From NCBI RefSeq assembly GCF_019890675.1, contig NZ_JAIOAA010000009.1, positions 1 to 64,000 of the forward strand: a DNA stretch of 64,000 nt, read 5' to 3'. Position 1 is the stretch's first letter; each line of letters opens with the position of its first letter. Of this stretch, positions 9,116 through 18,069 are shown piece after piece. The position numbers were made by a program, and so were the translations under genes. The stretch is from Micromonospora sp. PLK6-60. Lineage in GTDB: Bacteria; Actinomycetota; Actinomycetes; Mycobacteriales; Micromonosporaceae. The notes under the pieces were generated by a model, which was not told the DNA's origin, did no database searches, and saw only the letters and a list, made by a program, of their open reading frames with translations.

Positions 9116-9520
9116 TCAGATGGTGCTGCCGTTGGTGCCGGTGCCGGACGACTTGCCGCGCGGCGTGGTGCTGGTCGACGACGAGCTGGTCGAGCTGCTG
9201 CTCGACGAGCTGCCGCCGGCCTTGGCGCCGACCGTGGCCGGCGTGCCCGCGAACGCGTCGTCCGCCGCGGTCAGCTCCTGCCGGTTGCCGTTGCCCGTGC
9301 TCAGCTTCTCGCCCAGCTTGGACTGGCCGAGCTTGTCCTTGCCCTCGCTGTAGAGCCGAGTCGCCTGGGCCTGCGCGACCCCGGCCGCCTCCTGGACGGT
9401 CGGGTGGTCGAGCACCTTGCGGCCCCGGACCACCAGCTCCTCGTACTTCTCCCGGCCGGCACGGGCGCCCAGGACGAATCCCGCAGCCAGCCCGCCAAGA
9501 AACATGATCTTTCCGCGCAT
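9116..9520 (-). CDS. YtxH-like small membrane-anchored protein
   Basis: 134 residues. It opens with MRGKIMFLGGLAAGFVLGAR, the short N-terminal membrane helix with G-x-x-x-G spacing typical of actinobacterial YtxH-like proteins. A charged amphipathic region follows (REKYEEL, VQEAAGVAQAQATRLYSEG), then a Ser/Thr-rich disordered tail from about residue 100 with a run of serines and threonines. YtxH proteins are associated with general stress in Bacillus; the role here is unknown. An AAGGAG site lies 6 nt before the ATG. It is a single-gene unit closed by the hairpin at 9068-9101. Confidence 0.8.
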   Translation of the reverse strand: MRGKIMFLGGLAAGFVLGARAGREKYEELVVRGRKVLDHPTVQEAAGVAQAQATRLYSEGKDKLGQSKLGEKLSTGNGNRQELTAADDAFAGTPATVGAKAGGSSSSSSSTSSSSTSTTPRGKSSGTGTNGSTI

Positions 9521-9710
9521 GGCGGCTCCTTCCGTACCTGACGCGCCGTCGGACCCGGCGGGTGTACCGCCGGGGCGACCATCTCGCGCCTGCGTCCTGT
9601 GTCCTGCCCTAACTACCCATCCTGCTCCGCGCTCATACCTGGTGGTGCCCGGATGGCGAGATGTCCGCTTTAGTGGCTTCTCGGGCGGCCCGGCGGCGTC
9701 GGTAACCCCC

Positions 9711-9741
9711 TGGACCTACACCCCCCGGAGTCCTGTACTCT
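9711..9741 (+). promoter_or_regulatory. Probable promoter of tRNA-Asn
   Basis: TGGACC (9711-9716) and TACTCT (9736-9741) are spaced 19 bp apart and lie about 50 bp upstream of the tRNA. The boxes are plausible matches to the main sigma factor consensus; the spacing is slightly long. Confidence 0.45.
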
Positions 9742-9789
9742 TGTGCCGTCGCCGAGCGCCGGAGAGATCCGGGGCGCGACGGCCTGCGG

Positions 9790-9862
9790 TCCCCCGTAGC
9801 TCAATTGGCAGAGCAGCCGGCTGTTAACCGGCAGGTTTTTGGTTCGAGTCCAAACGGGGGAG
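9790..9862 (+). tRNA. tRNA-Asn (GTT)
   Basis: 73 nt. The acceptor arm TCCCCCG (9790-9796) pairs with CGGGGGA (9855-9861), with discriminator G at 9862. The anticodon stem GCCGG/CCGGC encloses loop CTGTTAA, with anticodon GTT at 9823-9825. The T arm contains GGTTCGAGTCC. CCA is not encoded. Confidence 0.95.
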
Positions 9863-9876
9863 CTTCTCCACCCTCA

Positions 9877-9903
9877 ACGCCCGTCGGCATCGCCGGCGGG
9901 CGT
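9877..9903 (+). terminator. Hairpin terminator after tRNA-Asn
   Basis: ACGCCCGTCGGC (9877-9888) pairs with GCCGGCGGGCGT (9892-9903), one T-G wobble, three-base loop, 14 bases after the tRNA end. Confidence 0.6.
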
Positions 9904-10043
9904 CCTTCGTCTCCGGGCCGCGCGCCGGTCCGGCCGTGCCAAGCCACCGTTTCGTACCCCGCCGACCCGCCCCGGGCGGCAGGATGGTCGATGTCGACCT
10001 AGACTCCCGCTGCGTCGATCGGTGAGTCGATTTCTCAGGACGG

Positions 10044-12182
10044 GTGCAGATGGCCGGAGGACGGGGCCGGGCTACGGCCACGCTGATCGCGGTGGCGATC
10101 GTGCTCGGGTGGCTGGTGGTGGGCGGGATCGCCGGCCCGTACGCGGGGCGGCTGAGCGAGGTGGCCACCAACGACAACGCCGCCTTCCTGCCGGCCGACG
10201 CGGAGGCCACGAAGGCCCAGGACCTGGCCGCCGGGTTCACCGAGAAGGTCACCACCCCCGCCCTGGTGGTCTACGAACGCACCGCCGGCATCACCGAGGC
10301 GGACAAGCAACTGGTGGCCGCCGACGCGGCCCGGTTCGCCCGGGTGCCCGGCGTGGTCGCGCCGCTGCCCCCGCCGATCCCCAGCCAGGACGGCCAGGCG
10401 GTGCAGGTGGTGGTGCCGATCGACGGCGCCGAGGGGGAACGGATCGGCGCCGTCGTCGACGAGCTGCGCGCCGTCGTCGGGGAGAACCGCGGCGGGATGA
10501 CCGTGGACGTGGCCGGCCCGGCCGGGCTGCTCGCCGACCTGATCGAGGTGTTCTCCGCGATCGACGGGCCGCTGCTCCTGGTCACCCTCGCGGTGGTGCT
10601 GATCATCCTGCTGATCGTCTACCGCAGCCCGGTGCTCTGGATCTTTCCGCTGCTCGCCGCCGGGATGTCGTACTCGCTGGCGGCCGTCCTGGTCTACGTC
10701 CTGGCCCGGGACGACGTGCTCAAGCTGAACGGGCAGGCGCAGGGCATCCTCACCGTGCTGGTCTTCGGCGCCGGCACCGACTACGCGCTGCTGCTCATCG
10801 CCCGCTACCGCGAGGAGCTGCACCGGCACGCCGGACCCTGGCCCGCCATGCGGACCGCCTGGAAGGGCGCGGCCCCGGCGATCGTCGCCTCCGGCGGCAC
10901 GGTCATCGTCAGCCTGCTCTGCCTGCTGTTCTCCAGCCTGAACTCCAACCGCGCGCTCGGCCCGGTCGCCGCGATCGGCATCGCCGCCACCCTGCTGGTG
11001 ATGCTTACCTTCCTGCCCGCCCTGCTGGTGCTCGGCGGCCGGTGGGCGTTCTGGCCCCGGATCCCGCGCGAGGACCAGGCCGACCCGCGCGCCGAGCACG
11101 GCCTCTGGAGCCGGATCGCCCGCTTCGTCGCCCGGCGGGCCCGGACCGTCTGGCTGGTCACCGCCGCCCTGCTGGCCCTGCTGGTGCTGGCCCTGCCGCA
11201 GCTCGGCGTCACCACGCTCGGCCAGTCCGACCAGTTCACCCGGCGCACCGACTCGGTGGCCGGCCAGGAGGTGATCTCCCGGCACTTCCCCGGCGGCACC
11301 GGCAGCCCGGCCACCATCTTCACCAACCGGCCCGCCGCCGAGGAGGTGACCCGGGTCGCCCAGGCCGTGCCGGGCGTGGTCACCGTCCGCCCGCTGCCCG
11401 GTCCGGGCCCGGCGGGGGTGCCCGACCCGAACGCCCCACCGGTGGTCAGCAACGGCAAGGTCGAGCTGGAGGCGACCCTGGCCGACTCGCCGGACAGCGA
11501 CGGCGCCGAGCGGACCATCCGCGCGCTGCGGGAGGCGGTGCACCGGGTGCCCGACGCGGACGCGGTGGTCGGCGGCTTCACCGCGATCAACGTGGACACC
11601 GCCGACGCCTCCGCCCGGGACCGCAACGTGATCATCCCGGTGGTGCTGGTGGTGATCGCGGTCATCCTGGCCCTGCTGCTGCGCGCGCTGGTCGCCCCGG
11701 TCCTGCTCATCGCCACCGTGGTGCTGTCGTTCCTGGGCACCCTCGGGCTCTGCGCGCTGGTCTTCCGGTACCTGCTCGACTTTCCCGGCGTCGACCAGTC
11801 GTTCCCGCTCTTCGCCTTCGTGTTCCTGGTGGCGCTCGGCATCGACTACAACATCTTCCTGATGAGCCGGGTCCGCGAGGAGTCCGTCCGGCGCGGCACC
11901 CGGGCCGGGGTGCTCGTCGGCCTGACCGTCACCGGCGGCGTGATCACCTCCGCCGGCATCGTGCTCGCCGCGACCTTCTCCGCGCTCGCCGTACTCCCGC
12001 TGGTGGTGCTGGTGGAACTCGGCGTGGCGGTCGCGGTGGGCGTCCTGATCGACACCATCGTCGTCCGGTCGCTGCTGGTGCCCGCGCTCGCGTACGACAT
12101 CGGGCCGAAGGTGTGGTGGCCCAGCCGGCTGTCCCGGTCCTCCCGGGGCGCGGCGGACGCGGGGGAGCGGGCCGATGCCTGA
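10044..12182 (+). CDS. MMPL-family (RND) transporter
   Basis: 712 residues. Layout is that of actinobacterial MmpL exporters: TM1 (about 12-30), a large extracytoplasmic loop, five TM helices (about 175-340), a second extracytoplasmic loop after a TM near 370-390, then five further TM helices (about 530-690). The proton-relay motif region GAGTDYALLLIARYREEL and its second-half equivalent FLVALGIDYNIFLMSRVREE both carry the expected Asp-Tyr. These proteins export lipids, siderophores or toxic compounds with proton antiport. GTG at 10044 has AGGACG close upstream; an in-frame ATG lies at 10050. A TAGACT box at 10000-10005 may be the -10. Its stop overlaps the start of the oxidoreductase gene by 8 nt, so the two are translationally coupled. 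Confidence 0.9.
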   Translation: MQMAGGRGRATATLIAVAIVLGWLVVGGIAGPYAGRLSEVATNDNAAFLPADAEATKAQDLAAGFTEKVTTPALVVYERTAGITEADKQLVAADAARFARVPGVVAPLPPPIPSQDGQAVQVVVPIDGAEGERIGAVVDELRAVVGENRGGMTVDVAGPAGLLADLIEVFSAIDGPLLLVTLAVVLIILLIVYRSPVLWIFPLLAAGMSYSLAAVLVYVLARDDVLKLNGQAQGILTVLVFGAGTDYALLLIARYREELHRHAGPWPAMRTAWKGAAPAIVASGGTVIVSLLCLLFSSLNSNRALGPVAAIGIAATLLVMLTFLPALLVLGGRWAFWPRIPREDQADPRAEHGLWSRIARFVARRARTVWLVTAALLALLVLALPQLGVTTLGQSDQFTRRTDSVAGQEVISRHFPGGTGSPATIFTNRPAAEEVTRVAQAVPGVVTVRPLPGPGPAGVPDPNAPPVVSNGKVELEATLADSPDSDGAERTIRALREAVHRVPDADAVVGGFTAINVDTADASARDRNVIIPVVLVVIAVILALLLRALVAPVLLIATVVLSFLGTLGLCALVFRYLLDFPGVDQSFPLFAFVFLVALGIDYNIFLMSRVREESVRRGTRAGVLVGLTVTGGVITSAGIVLAATFSALAVLPLVVLVELGVAVAVGVLIDTIVVRSLLVPALAYDIGPKVWWPSRLSRSSRGAADAGERADA

Positions 12183-13410
12183 CACCGACGTCGTCATCGT
12201 CGGCGGCGGCCTCGCCGGGCTGGCCGCGGCCCGCCGGCTGCACCGGGCGGGCGTGCCGTGGCGGCTGGTCGAGGCGGCCGACCGGCTCGGCGGCCGGGTC
12301 GCCACCGACGCCGTCGACGGCTACCTGCTGGACCGTGGCTTCCAGGTGCTGAACACCGGCTACCCCCGGCTGGGCCGGCTGGTCGACCCGGCCGCCCTCG
12401 ACCTCGGCTGGTTCACCGCCGGGGTGCTGGTCCGCCGCGGTGACCGGCTCCACCGGCTGGTCAACCCGCTGCGCGAGCCGGGCGGCGCGCCCCGCACCGC
12501 GCTCGCCGGGGTGGGTTCGCTGCGCGACCGGATCCGCTTCGCCGGGCTGGCCACCGGCTGCGCGACCCTGCCGGTCGGCCGGCTGCTCGACGCGCCGGAG
12601 ACCAGCACCGAGGCGGCGTTGCGCCGGGCCGGACTCTCCGACGCGATCATCGAGGAACTGCTCCGGCCGTTCCTGTCCGGCGTCCTCGTCGACCGGGAGC
12701 TGGAGACCTCCAGCCACGTGCTGGCGATGATCCTGCGGTCGTTCGCCCGGGGCCGGATCGGCCTGCCGGCGCAAGGCATGGCCGCGCTGCCCCGGGCCGT
12801 CGCCGCCCCGCTCCCGACCGACCTGATCGAGCTGGACACCCCGGTCACCGGGGTCGCGCCGGGCCGGGTCCGCACCGCGTCCGGCGAGGTCGGCTGCCGG
12901 GCCGTCGTGGTCGCCGCCGACCCGCCGGCCGCGACCGCGCTCCTGCCGGCCCTGCCCCCGGTACGCGTGCACAGCTACACCACGTACTACCACGGCACCG
13001 ACGAGCCGCCGCTGGACGAGCCGATCCTGCTGGTCGACGGCGACCGCCGGGAACTGGTCGCGAACACCGTCGTGGTCAGCCGGGCCGCGCCGACGTACGC
13101 GCCGGCCGGCCGGCACCTGGTGGCCACCTCGGTGGTCGGGCCGCTCGCCCCGCCCGAGCCGGTGATCCGGGCCGAGCTGGCCCGACTGTACGGGCGCGCC
13201 ACCGCCGACTGGACCCATCTGACCACGGTCTCCGTCCCGGCCGCGCTGCCCGCCGCGCCGCCGCCACAGGGCCGGCTGCGCAAGCCGGTGGAGCTTGGCG
13301 ACGGGCTCTTCGTGGCCGGGGACCACCGGGACAGCCCGTCCATCCAGGGGGCGCTCGCCAGCGGCTGGCGCGCCGCCGGTGCGGTGCTGGCCCGGCTGCG
13401 GGCGGGATAG
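12175..13410 (+). CDS. FAD-dependent oxidoreductase, amine oxidase/phytoene desaturase-like
   Basis: 411 residues. The N-terminus has the Rossmann dinucleotide fold VVIVGGGLAGLAAARRLHRA (GxGxxG) followed by the acidic end of beta-2 (VEAADRLGGRVATD), and the C-terminus has the closing FAD motif (GLFVAGDHRDSPSIQGALASG). Family members oxidise amines or desaturate/isomerise isoprenoids; substrate not determinable. It starts inside the end of the MMPL gene, so the pair probably works together, perhaps on a lipid or pigment that the transporter exports (inference). Confidence 0.85.
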   Translation: MPDTDVVIVGGGLAGLAAARRLHRAGVPWRLVEAADRLGGRVATDAVDGYLLDRGFQVLNTGYPRLGRLVDPAALDLGWFTAGVLVRRGDRLHRLVNPLREPGGAPRTALAGVGSLRDRIRFAGLATGCATLPVGRLLDAPETSTEAALRRAGLSDAIIEELLRPFLSGVLVDRELETSSHVLAMILRSFARGRIGLPAQGMAALPRAVAAPLPTDLIELDTPVTGVAPGRVRTASGEVGCRAVVVAADPPAATALLPALPPVRVHSYTTYYHGTDEPPLDEPILLVDGDRRELVANTVVVSRAAPTYAPAGRHLVATSVVGPLAPPEPVIRAELARLYGRATADWTHLTTVSVPAALPAAPPPQGRLRKPVELGDGLFVAGDHRDSPSIQGALASGWRAAGAVLARLRAG

Positions 13411-13448
13411 CCGCCGGTCACGGGGCACATGGCCGGCCGGTGGATCAC

Positions 13449-13454
13449 TATGAT
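13449..13454 (+). promoter_or_regulatory. -10 box TATGAT of a leaderless gene
   Basis: TATGAT is followed by a 7-nt spacer and the ATG at 13462. This is the leaderless geometry, where transcription starts at or next to the start codon. Confidence 0.55.
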
Positions 13455-13461
13455 CCCCGCC

Positions 13462-14421
13462 ATGCCTGCTCCCGGCCAGCCCTCGGCGCCCGTGTTCGAG
13501 CCGGGCGCGGCGTACCCGGAACTGGCCCGGATGCGGGCCGCGCTCGGCGCCGGCGACTGGCCGGGCGTCCGGCAGATCGTCGGCGGGCTCGACTGGGCCG
13601 GCATCTCCATCTTCACCGGGCTCTGCGGCGACCTGGAGGGGACCGAGGAGTTCCTCCGCGCGGTGGTCGCCCGGCAACCCGCCGACCCGGTCGCCGCGAC
13701 GCTGCTCGCCTCCACCCTGATCCGGACCGGCTGGCGGATCCGCACCGCACACCGGGCCCAGCACGTCAGCCGGGACCAGTTCGCCCGGTTCCACGAGCAC
13801 CTGCGCCAGGCCGAGCGGATCCTGATCCAGGTCACCGCCCGGCACCCGGACTACGTGACCGCCTGGTACCTGCGCATCACCGCCGCCCGCGGCCTCGAAC
13901 TGGGCGAGTCGGAGGCGCGCCGCCGCTACGACCGGCTGGCCCGGCACCAGCCGCACCACCAACCGGCCCAGTCGTCGCTGCTGCAGAAGCTCTGCCCCAA
14001 GTGGAGCGGCACCTGGGAGGGCGCGCACGGCTTCGCCCGGGAGTGCCTGCGGACCGCGCCGCCCGGATCGTGCAGCCCGGTCGTGGTCGTCGAGGGGCAC
14101 CTGGAGCACGCCCTCGACCTCGGCGACGTCGGGGACGCCACCGGCTACCTGCGTACGCCGCAGGTCGGGCAGGAGATCCACGAGGCGGCCCAGCGGTCGG
14201 TCTGGAACCCCGCGTTCCGGCACGGGCCGGGCTGGGTGCTCACCCGCAGCACCTTCGCGCTGGCCTTCAGCCTGATGGGGGAGTGGCCGGCGGCGGCCGG
14301 GCAGTTCGCCGCCCTCGGCCCGTACGGCGACGACTGGCTGTGGGACTACCTCCCCGGCGACCCGGCCGAACAGTTCCAGAAGTACCGCGCCGAGGCGTAC
14401 GCGAAGGGCGGCCCGCGATGA
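13462..14421 (+). CDS. TPR-like helical protein of unknown function
   Basis: 319 residues, soluble. Predominantly helical with paired-helix, TPR-like sequence (RMRAALGAGDWPGVRQIV; EEFLRAVVARQPADPVAATL; LRQAERILIQVTARHPDYVT). No catalytic motif recognised. Actinobacteria have this protein next to an M16-like peptidase gene. The ATG at 13462 is chosen because a TATGAT box sits 7 nt ahead; a second ATG at 13450 overlaps that box. Its stop overlaps the next start in ATGA, so it is coupled to the peptidase-like gene and may be its adaptor or partner (inference). Confidence 0.7.
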   Translation: MPAPGQPSAPVFEPGAAYPELARMRAALGAGDWPGVRQIVGGLDWAGISIFTGLCGDLEGTEEFLRAVVARQPADPVAATLLASTLIRTGWRIRTAHRAQHVSRDQFARFHEHLRQAERILIQVTARHPDYVTAWYLRITAARGLELGESEARRRYDRLARHQPHHQPAQSSLLQKLCPKWSGTWEGAHGFARECLRTAPPGSCSPVVVVEGHLEHALDLGDVGDATGYLRTPQVGQEIHEAAQRSVWNPAFRHGPGWVLTRSTFALAFSLMGEWPAAAGQFAALGPYGDDWLWDYLPGDPAEQFQKYRAEAYAKGGPR

Positions 14422-16124
14422 TCCGGCAGTTCGACGTCGACGGGGTGCCCACCCTGCTCGCGCCCACCGGCGGCCCGATGCGCGCCGGCCTGGTGTTCCG
14501 GGTCGGCACCGCCGACGAGACGCTGGCCCGCGCCGGCATCACCCACCTGCTGGAACACCTGGCGCTGGCCTCGCTCAGCGAGGTCGACTACCACTACAAC
14601 GGGGCTACCGGCAGCGTCTTCACCTACTTCCACATGCAGGGCTCCGAGCCGGACATCGCCCGGTTCCTCACCGCGGTCTGCCAGCACCTGCACCAGCCGC
14701 CGCTGCAACGGCTGGAGATGGAGAAGGACATCCTGCGCACCGAGTGGAGCACCCGGACCCCCGGCGCGATGGACTCCGTACCGCTGTGGCGGCACGGCGC
14801 CCGGGACCACGGCCTGGCCAGCTACCCCGAGTTCGGGCTCGGCATGCTCGGCCCCGACGACCTGCGCAACTGGGCCGCCCGGTACTTCACCCGGGAGAAC
14901 GCCGTGCTCTGGATCGCCGGCGACCGGGTCCCGGCCGGGCTGCGGCTGGCCCTGCCCGGCGGGCACCGGCAGCCGGTGCCCGCGCCGTCGTCGGCGCTGC
15001 CCGAGACGCCCGCGTACTTCGTCGGGCCCGGCCGGGCCGTCGCGCTCGACGCCGTGGTCCGCCGCCGGACCGCCGGCAGCGTCTTCGCCGGGGTGCTGGA
15101 ACGCGAACTGTTCCGGGCGCTGCGCCAGGAGGGCGGCTTCTGCTACACCGCCACCGCCGGCTACGAGCCGCGCGGAGACGGGTACGCCACCGTACGCGGG
15201 CTCGCCGACGCGCTGCCCGACAAGCAGGACGCGGTGCTGGGCGGATTCGTCGACGTGCTGGCGAAGCTGGCCGTCGGCCGGGTCGAGCAGGCCGACGTCG
15301 ACGCGTACGTGGCCAAGGCCGGCGAATCGCTCGGGGTGGCCGAGGTGCACGCCGCGATGCTGCCGACCCGGGCGTTCAACCTGCTCACCGGGCACCCCAA
15401 CCTGACCGTCGAGGAATACCGGGCCGAGCTGGCGGCGGTCACCCCGGCCGACGTGCACGCGGTGGCCCAGGAGGTGATGGCCTCCGCGCTGCTGATGGTG
15501 CCCGAGGGAAGCGCCGCCGACTGGGCCGGCTTCGTCGCCGCGCCCACCCTCTCCACCGAGGCCATCGCCGGCACCCCGTACCGGTCCCGCGAGGACGACG
15601 GCGGCGAACTGCGGATCGGTCCCGAGGGGGTCAGCCTCGTCCTGCCCGCCGGGCTGCTCACCGTCCGGTACGCCGAGTGCGCCGCCATGCTGGCCTGGCC
15701 CGACGGCGCCCGGCAGCTCACCGGCCACGACGGCATCATCGTCCGGATCGAACCCACCCTGTTCGACCTGCACCCCGGGGCGATGCAGTACCTGGACGGG
15801 CAGATCACGCCGGATCGCCGGGTGGACCTGCCGCCACGAGCGCCCGAGCGGATCCCCCAACCGGCGACGCGCTCCGCCCGCCCCGCCGCCGGCGGGTCGA
15901 CCGGCGCGGACGCCCCGGCGGTCAACTGGTCCGCCAAGCCGGTGGTGATCACCACGCTGGTGCTGGCCGCACTGCTGGCCGGGGTGTCCTGCCTGTGCAC
16001 CCTCGGGGCCGCGTTCGACGACGTCTCCGACCCCGCCGGGGTATGGATCCTGATCGTGGTGTCATGGCTGCTCGCTGTTATCCTCGCGTTGCCCTTCGTG
16101 CGGTCCCTGCGGCGCAGGTCCTGA
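14418..16124 (+). CDS. M16-family metallopeptidase-like membrane protein
   Basis: 568 residues. The inverted zinc motif THLLEHLAL (HxxEH, about residues 42-46) and a downstream acidic helix (EMEKDILRTEW) are those of M16 (pitrilysin) peptidases; a second M16-like half follows (REL-FRALRQEGGFCYTATAGY). After about residue 410 comes a non-peptidase segment, then a Pro/Ala linker and two C-terminal TM helices (about 515-537 and 544-561), which would anchor the enzyme in the membrane. M16 enzymes degrade or mature peptides. Start ATG overlaps the stop of the TPR-like gene (ATGA). The single-chain, membrane-tethered form is unusual for the family. Confidence 0.75.
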   Translation: MIRQFDVDGVPTLLAPTGGPMRAGLVFRVGTADETLARAGITHLLEHLALASLSEVDYHYNGATGSVFTYFHMQGSEPDIARFLTAVCQHLHQPPLQRLEMEKDILRTEWSTRTPGAMDSVPLWRHGARDHGLASYPEFGLGMLGPDDLRNWAARYFTRENAVLWIAGDRVPAGLRLALPGGHRQPVPAPSSALPETPAYFVGPGRAVALDAVVRRRTAGSVFAGVLERELFRALRQEGGFCYTATAGYEPRGDGYATVRGLADALPDKQDAVLGGFVDVLAKLAVGRVEQADVDAYVAKAGESLGVAEVHAAMLPTRAFNLLTGHPNLTVEEYRAELAAVTPADVHAVAQEVMASALLMVPEGSAADWAGFVAAPTLSTEAIAGTPYRSREDDGGELRIGPEGVSLVLPAGLLTVRYAECAAMLAWPDGARQLTGHDGIIVRIEPTLFDLHPGAMQYLDGQITPDRRVDLPPRAPERIPQPATRSARPAAGGSTGADAPAVNWSAKPVVITTLVLAALLAGVSCLCTLGAAFDDVSDPAGVWILIVVSWLLAVILALPFVRSLRRRS

Positions 16125-16198
16125 CGGCGCGGGCGAAATCCGCCACCGAAGGTGGTGGCCGGAGCCCGAGAGGGCAGGTTACGATCCGGCGCGGTAAC

Positions 16199-16272
16199 GG
16201 GGCGGTAGCTCAGCGGGTTAGAGCAGGGGACTCATAATCCCTCGGTCGCGGGTTCGAGTCCCGCCCGCCCCA
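16199..16272 (+). tRNA. tRNA-Met (CAT), elongator type or Ile2
   Basis: 74 nt. GGGGCGG (16199-16205) pairs with CCGCCCC (16265-16271); discriminator A at 16272 is followed by an encoded CCA (16273-16275). Anticodon loop CTCATAA with CAT at 16233-16235. CAT can be Met or lysidine-modified Ile; I cannot separate them by eye. Its 3' half is the integration site of the island that follows. Confidence 0.9.
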
Positions 16273-16273
16273 C
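16231..16273 (+). other. att site 1 (tRNA 3' half)
   Basis: The segment CTCATAATCCCTCGGTCGCG onward, through the T arm and acceptor, is the sequence repeated at 19949, 23509 and 24174. It is the functional chromosomal attachment site because it completes the tRNA. Confidence 0.8.
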
Positions 16274-16289
16274 CATCCGTTTTCCCAGC

Positions 16290-16694
16290 TCAACCATGCT
16301 GCCGGCGACCCGGGCGAACCGCATTCAGGTCCGGACCGACGCCCTCAGTCCGCACTGAGTCCGCAGCAGCACGACCCGCCGCCCGGTCGAGGCGGTCGGC
16401 TACCTGGTCCAGGTCGTCCTCGAACAGGTCCGCGTAGACGTCCAGCGTCATGGCCGCCGAGGCGTGCCCGAGCATCCGCTGAACCGCCTTCACGTTGGCG
16501 CCCTCGGCCACCGCCAGGCTGGCCGCCGTGTGCCGCAGCTCGTGCGGTGTCAGACCGGCGAGGCCGATCAACTCCGCAGCCCGATCGAAGACGCGGCGGC
16601 GGAAGTTGTTGTTCCGTAGCACCTCGCCGGCCGGGGACGTGAACACCAAGCAGGAGGCGATCAGGTCACGGCCGGTGGTCGCGATCGAAGACAT
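16290..16694 (-). pseudogene. Tyrosine recombinase (integrase), C-terminal fragment
   Basis: The frame encodes only the catalytic end of a phage/ICE-type tyrosine integrase: LTPHELRHTAASLAVAEG (His and Arg of the active site), MLGHASAAMTLDVYADLF (second His and the nucleophilic Tyr). About 115-120 residues of homology remain from a family of roughly 370-400. The box-I arginine and the whole arm- and core-binding half are missing. The 3' end lies 15 bp from the tRNA, the usual place for a tRNA-integrating int. Homology stops near 16650-16690, where regulator sequence on the other strand begins, so a deletion joined the two. Confidence 0.85.
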
Positions 16695-17212
16695 GACCGG
16701 CGCTCAGCGACTTGGGGACCTCGCGCGCAGCCTCGGTCTAGAGCCGTCGTTCGAGTCGATTCCCATCGGCGGCGAGATCGACCTCAACCGTCCCAACCAG
16801 GTGGTGATCTCTGGTCCGCGCATCGCCGAGCACATCGCCCAGGTGCTCGCGCAGGACCCCGTCTTGCAGTTCGAGCGCGCCAGCAACGGCCCATGGACGC
16901 TGGTCGACCGCAAAAACCGGCACCGTGTACCGGTCCGGGCAGGACCAGACGCCGCAGCGCATCTGGGACGTGGCGTACCTGGGCCGCCTACCCCGACCGG
17001 ACCGGCAGGGCTCGCTGATCATTTTCACCGGCATCCACCCGCCCGGTTCCCTCGGAGTCGTCCACCTGCTCTGCACCCGGATCAGCGAGCTGTACAGCGA
17101 GGTCAAGACCGGCAACTTCTCGGTGCTGGTCGGCACCGAGTACGAACCCGACACCCACGAGCCGCGTCACGTGGAGCTTCTGACGCCGCTGTACCGGTTG
17201 GAGGACAACTGA
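16693..17212 (+). pseudogene. Regulator C-terminal fragment, truncated and frameshifted
   Basis: Frame 1 reads MTGAQRLGDLARSLGLEPSF ... GPWTLVDRK, then homology moves to frame 2 from 16925 (YRSGQDQTPQRIWDVAYLGR ... VELLTPLYRLEDN, stop 17210-17212). The shift lies at a run of five A at 16912-16916; with four A the text would read DRKTGTVYRSG, joining smoothly. I recognise the pattern of a conserved actinobacterial protein found next to PP2C phosphatases and often carrying an N-terminal HTH, but the name is uncertain. The N-terminus is lost at the integrase junction. Causes: mutation, sequencing error, or programmed slippage on A5. The stop overlaps the phosphatase start (TGATG). Confidence 0.65.
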
Positions 17213-18069
17213 TGCAGGTCACCATGGCGACCAGCCCAGCCACGCCCGACCAACCCAACGAGGACTTCACCGCCGCCACCCCGAACGGTGTCGTCCTGCT
17301 CGACGGCGCCGGCCTGTCCGGCACCACCTCACGCTGCTCGCACGGCGTCGCCTGGTACACCCGCCACCTCGGCGGGGCGCTGCTCACCGGCCTCGCTGGC
17401 GACGACGGCCAGGACCTAGCGGCCATCCTCGCTGAGGCGATCAGGCAGACGGCCGACGCACATGAAGGCACCTGCGACCTTGACGACCCCGGCACACCGT
17501 CCGCGACCGTCGTCATGCTCCGCACTACCGGTGATGACCTGGAGTACCTGGTGCTCGCCGACTCCGTGCTCGTGCTCAACCTGGCCGACGACGCGCCGCT
17601 GGTCATCACCGACGACCGCGAGGCCCACATCGGACAGCGGTACCGCTCGGCGATGGACAACCTCACCAACGGCACACCCGAACACGACCAGGCCCGCCGC
17701 GACTACGTCCAAGCCCTGCGCGCCCACCGCAACACAGCCGGGGGATTCTGGGTTGCCGCCGCCGACCCACGAGCCGCCGACGAGGCAATCCTCGGAAGCC
17801 GACCGATCACCTCTGCGGCCCTGCTCAGCGACGGAGCCAGCCGCCTCACCGACCGCTTCGCCCTGACCGACTGGCCCGGCCTACTGGCGATCCTGCACGA
17901 CCACGGCCCAGCCGAACTGATCCGCCGCGTCCGTGCCGCAGAAGACTCCGACCTACAAGGCATCCGCTGGCCACGCGGCAAGACCCACGACGACGCGACG
18001 GCCGCCTACTATACCCAACTGTTCGATCGGCAAGAAGTTTGGAAAGATCAAAGGCGTGTGGGCCGGTAG
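17212..18069 (+). CDS. PP2C-type protein phosphatase
   Basis: 285 residues, soluble. The PPM metal-binding aspartates are recognisable: NEDFTAATPNGVVLLDGAG (Asp of motif I and the DG pair), ATVVMLR, YLVLADSVLVL, LLSDGASRL near the C-terminus. It would remove phosphate from Ser/Thr residues of a partner, likely a kinase target or the upstream regulator. GGAGG lies 7 nt before the ATG at 17212, and the start overlaps the stop of the broken regulator in TGATG, showing that the two once formed a coupled unit. It is cargo of the tRNA-borne island. Confidence 0.75.
   Translation: MQVTMATSPATPDQPNEDFTAATPNGVVLLDGAGLSGTTSRCSHGVAWYTRHLGGALLTGLAGDDGQDLAAILAEAIRQTADAHEGTCDLDDPGTPSATVVMLRTTGDDLEYLVLADSVLVLNLADDAPLVITDDREAHIGQRYRSAMDNLTNGTPEHDQARRDYVQALRAHRNTAGGFWVAAADPRAADEAILGSRPITSAALLSDGASRLTDRFALTDWPGLLAILHDHGPAELIRRVRAAEDSDLQGIRWPRGKTHDDATAAYYTQLFDRQEVWKDQRRVGR

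Noticed and set aside
11944..14223. Very long minus-strand frame over the oxidoreductase and TPR-like genes
   Set aside because: Its product is low-complexity Arg/Gly/Pro-rich without domains, and the plus-strand genes have clear motifs; it is a GC-bias shadow.
16912..16916. Firm claim of programmed frameshifting
   Set aside because: A5 alone in a gene already missing its N-terminus is better explained by decay or read error until reads are checked.
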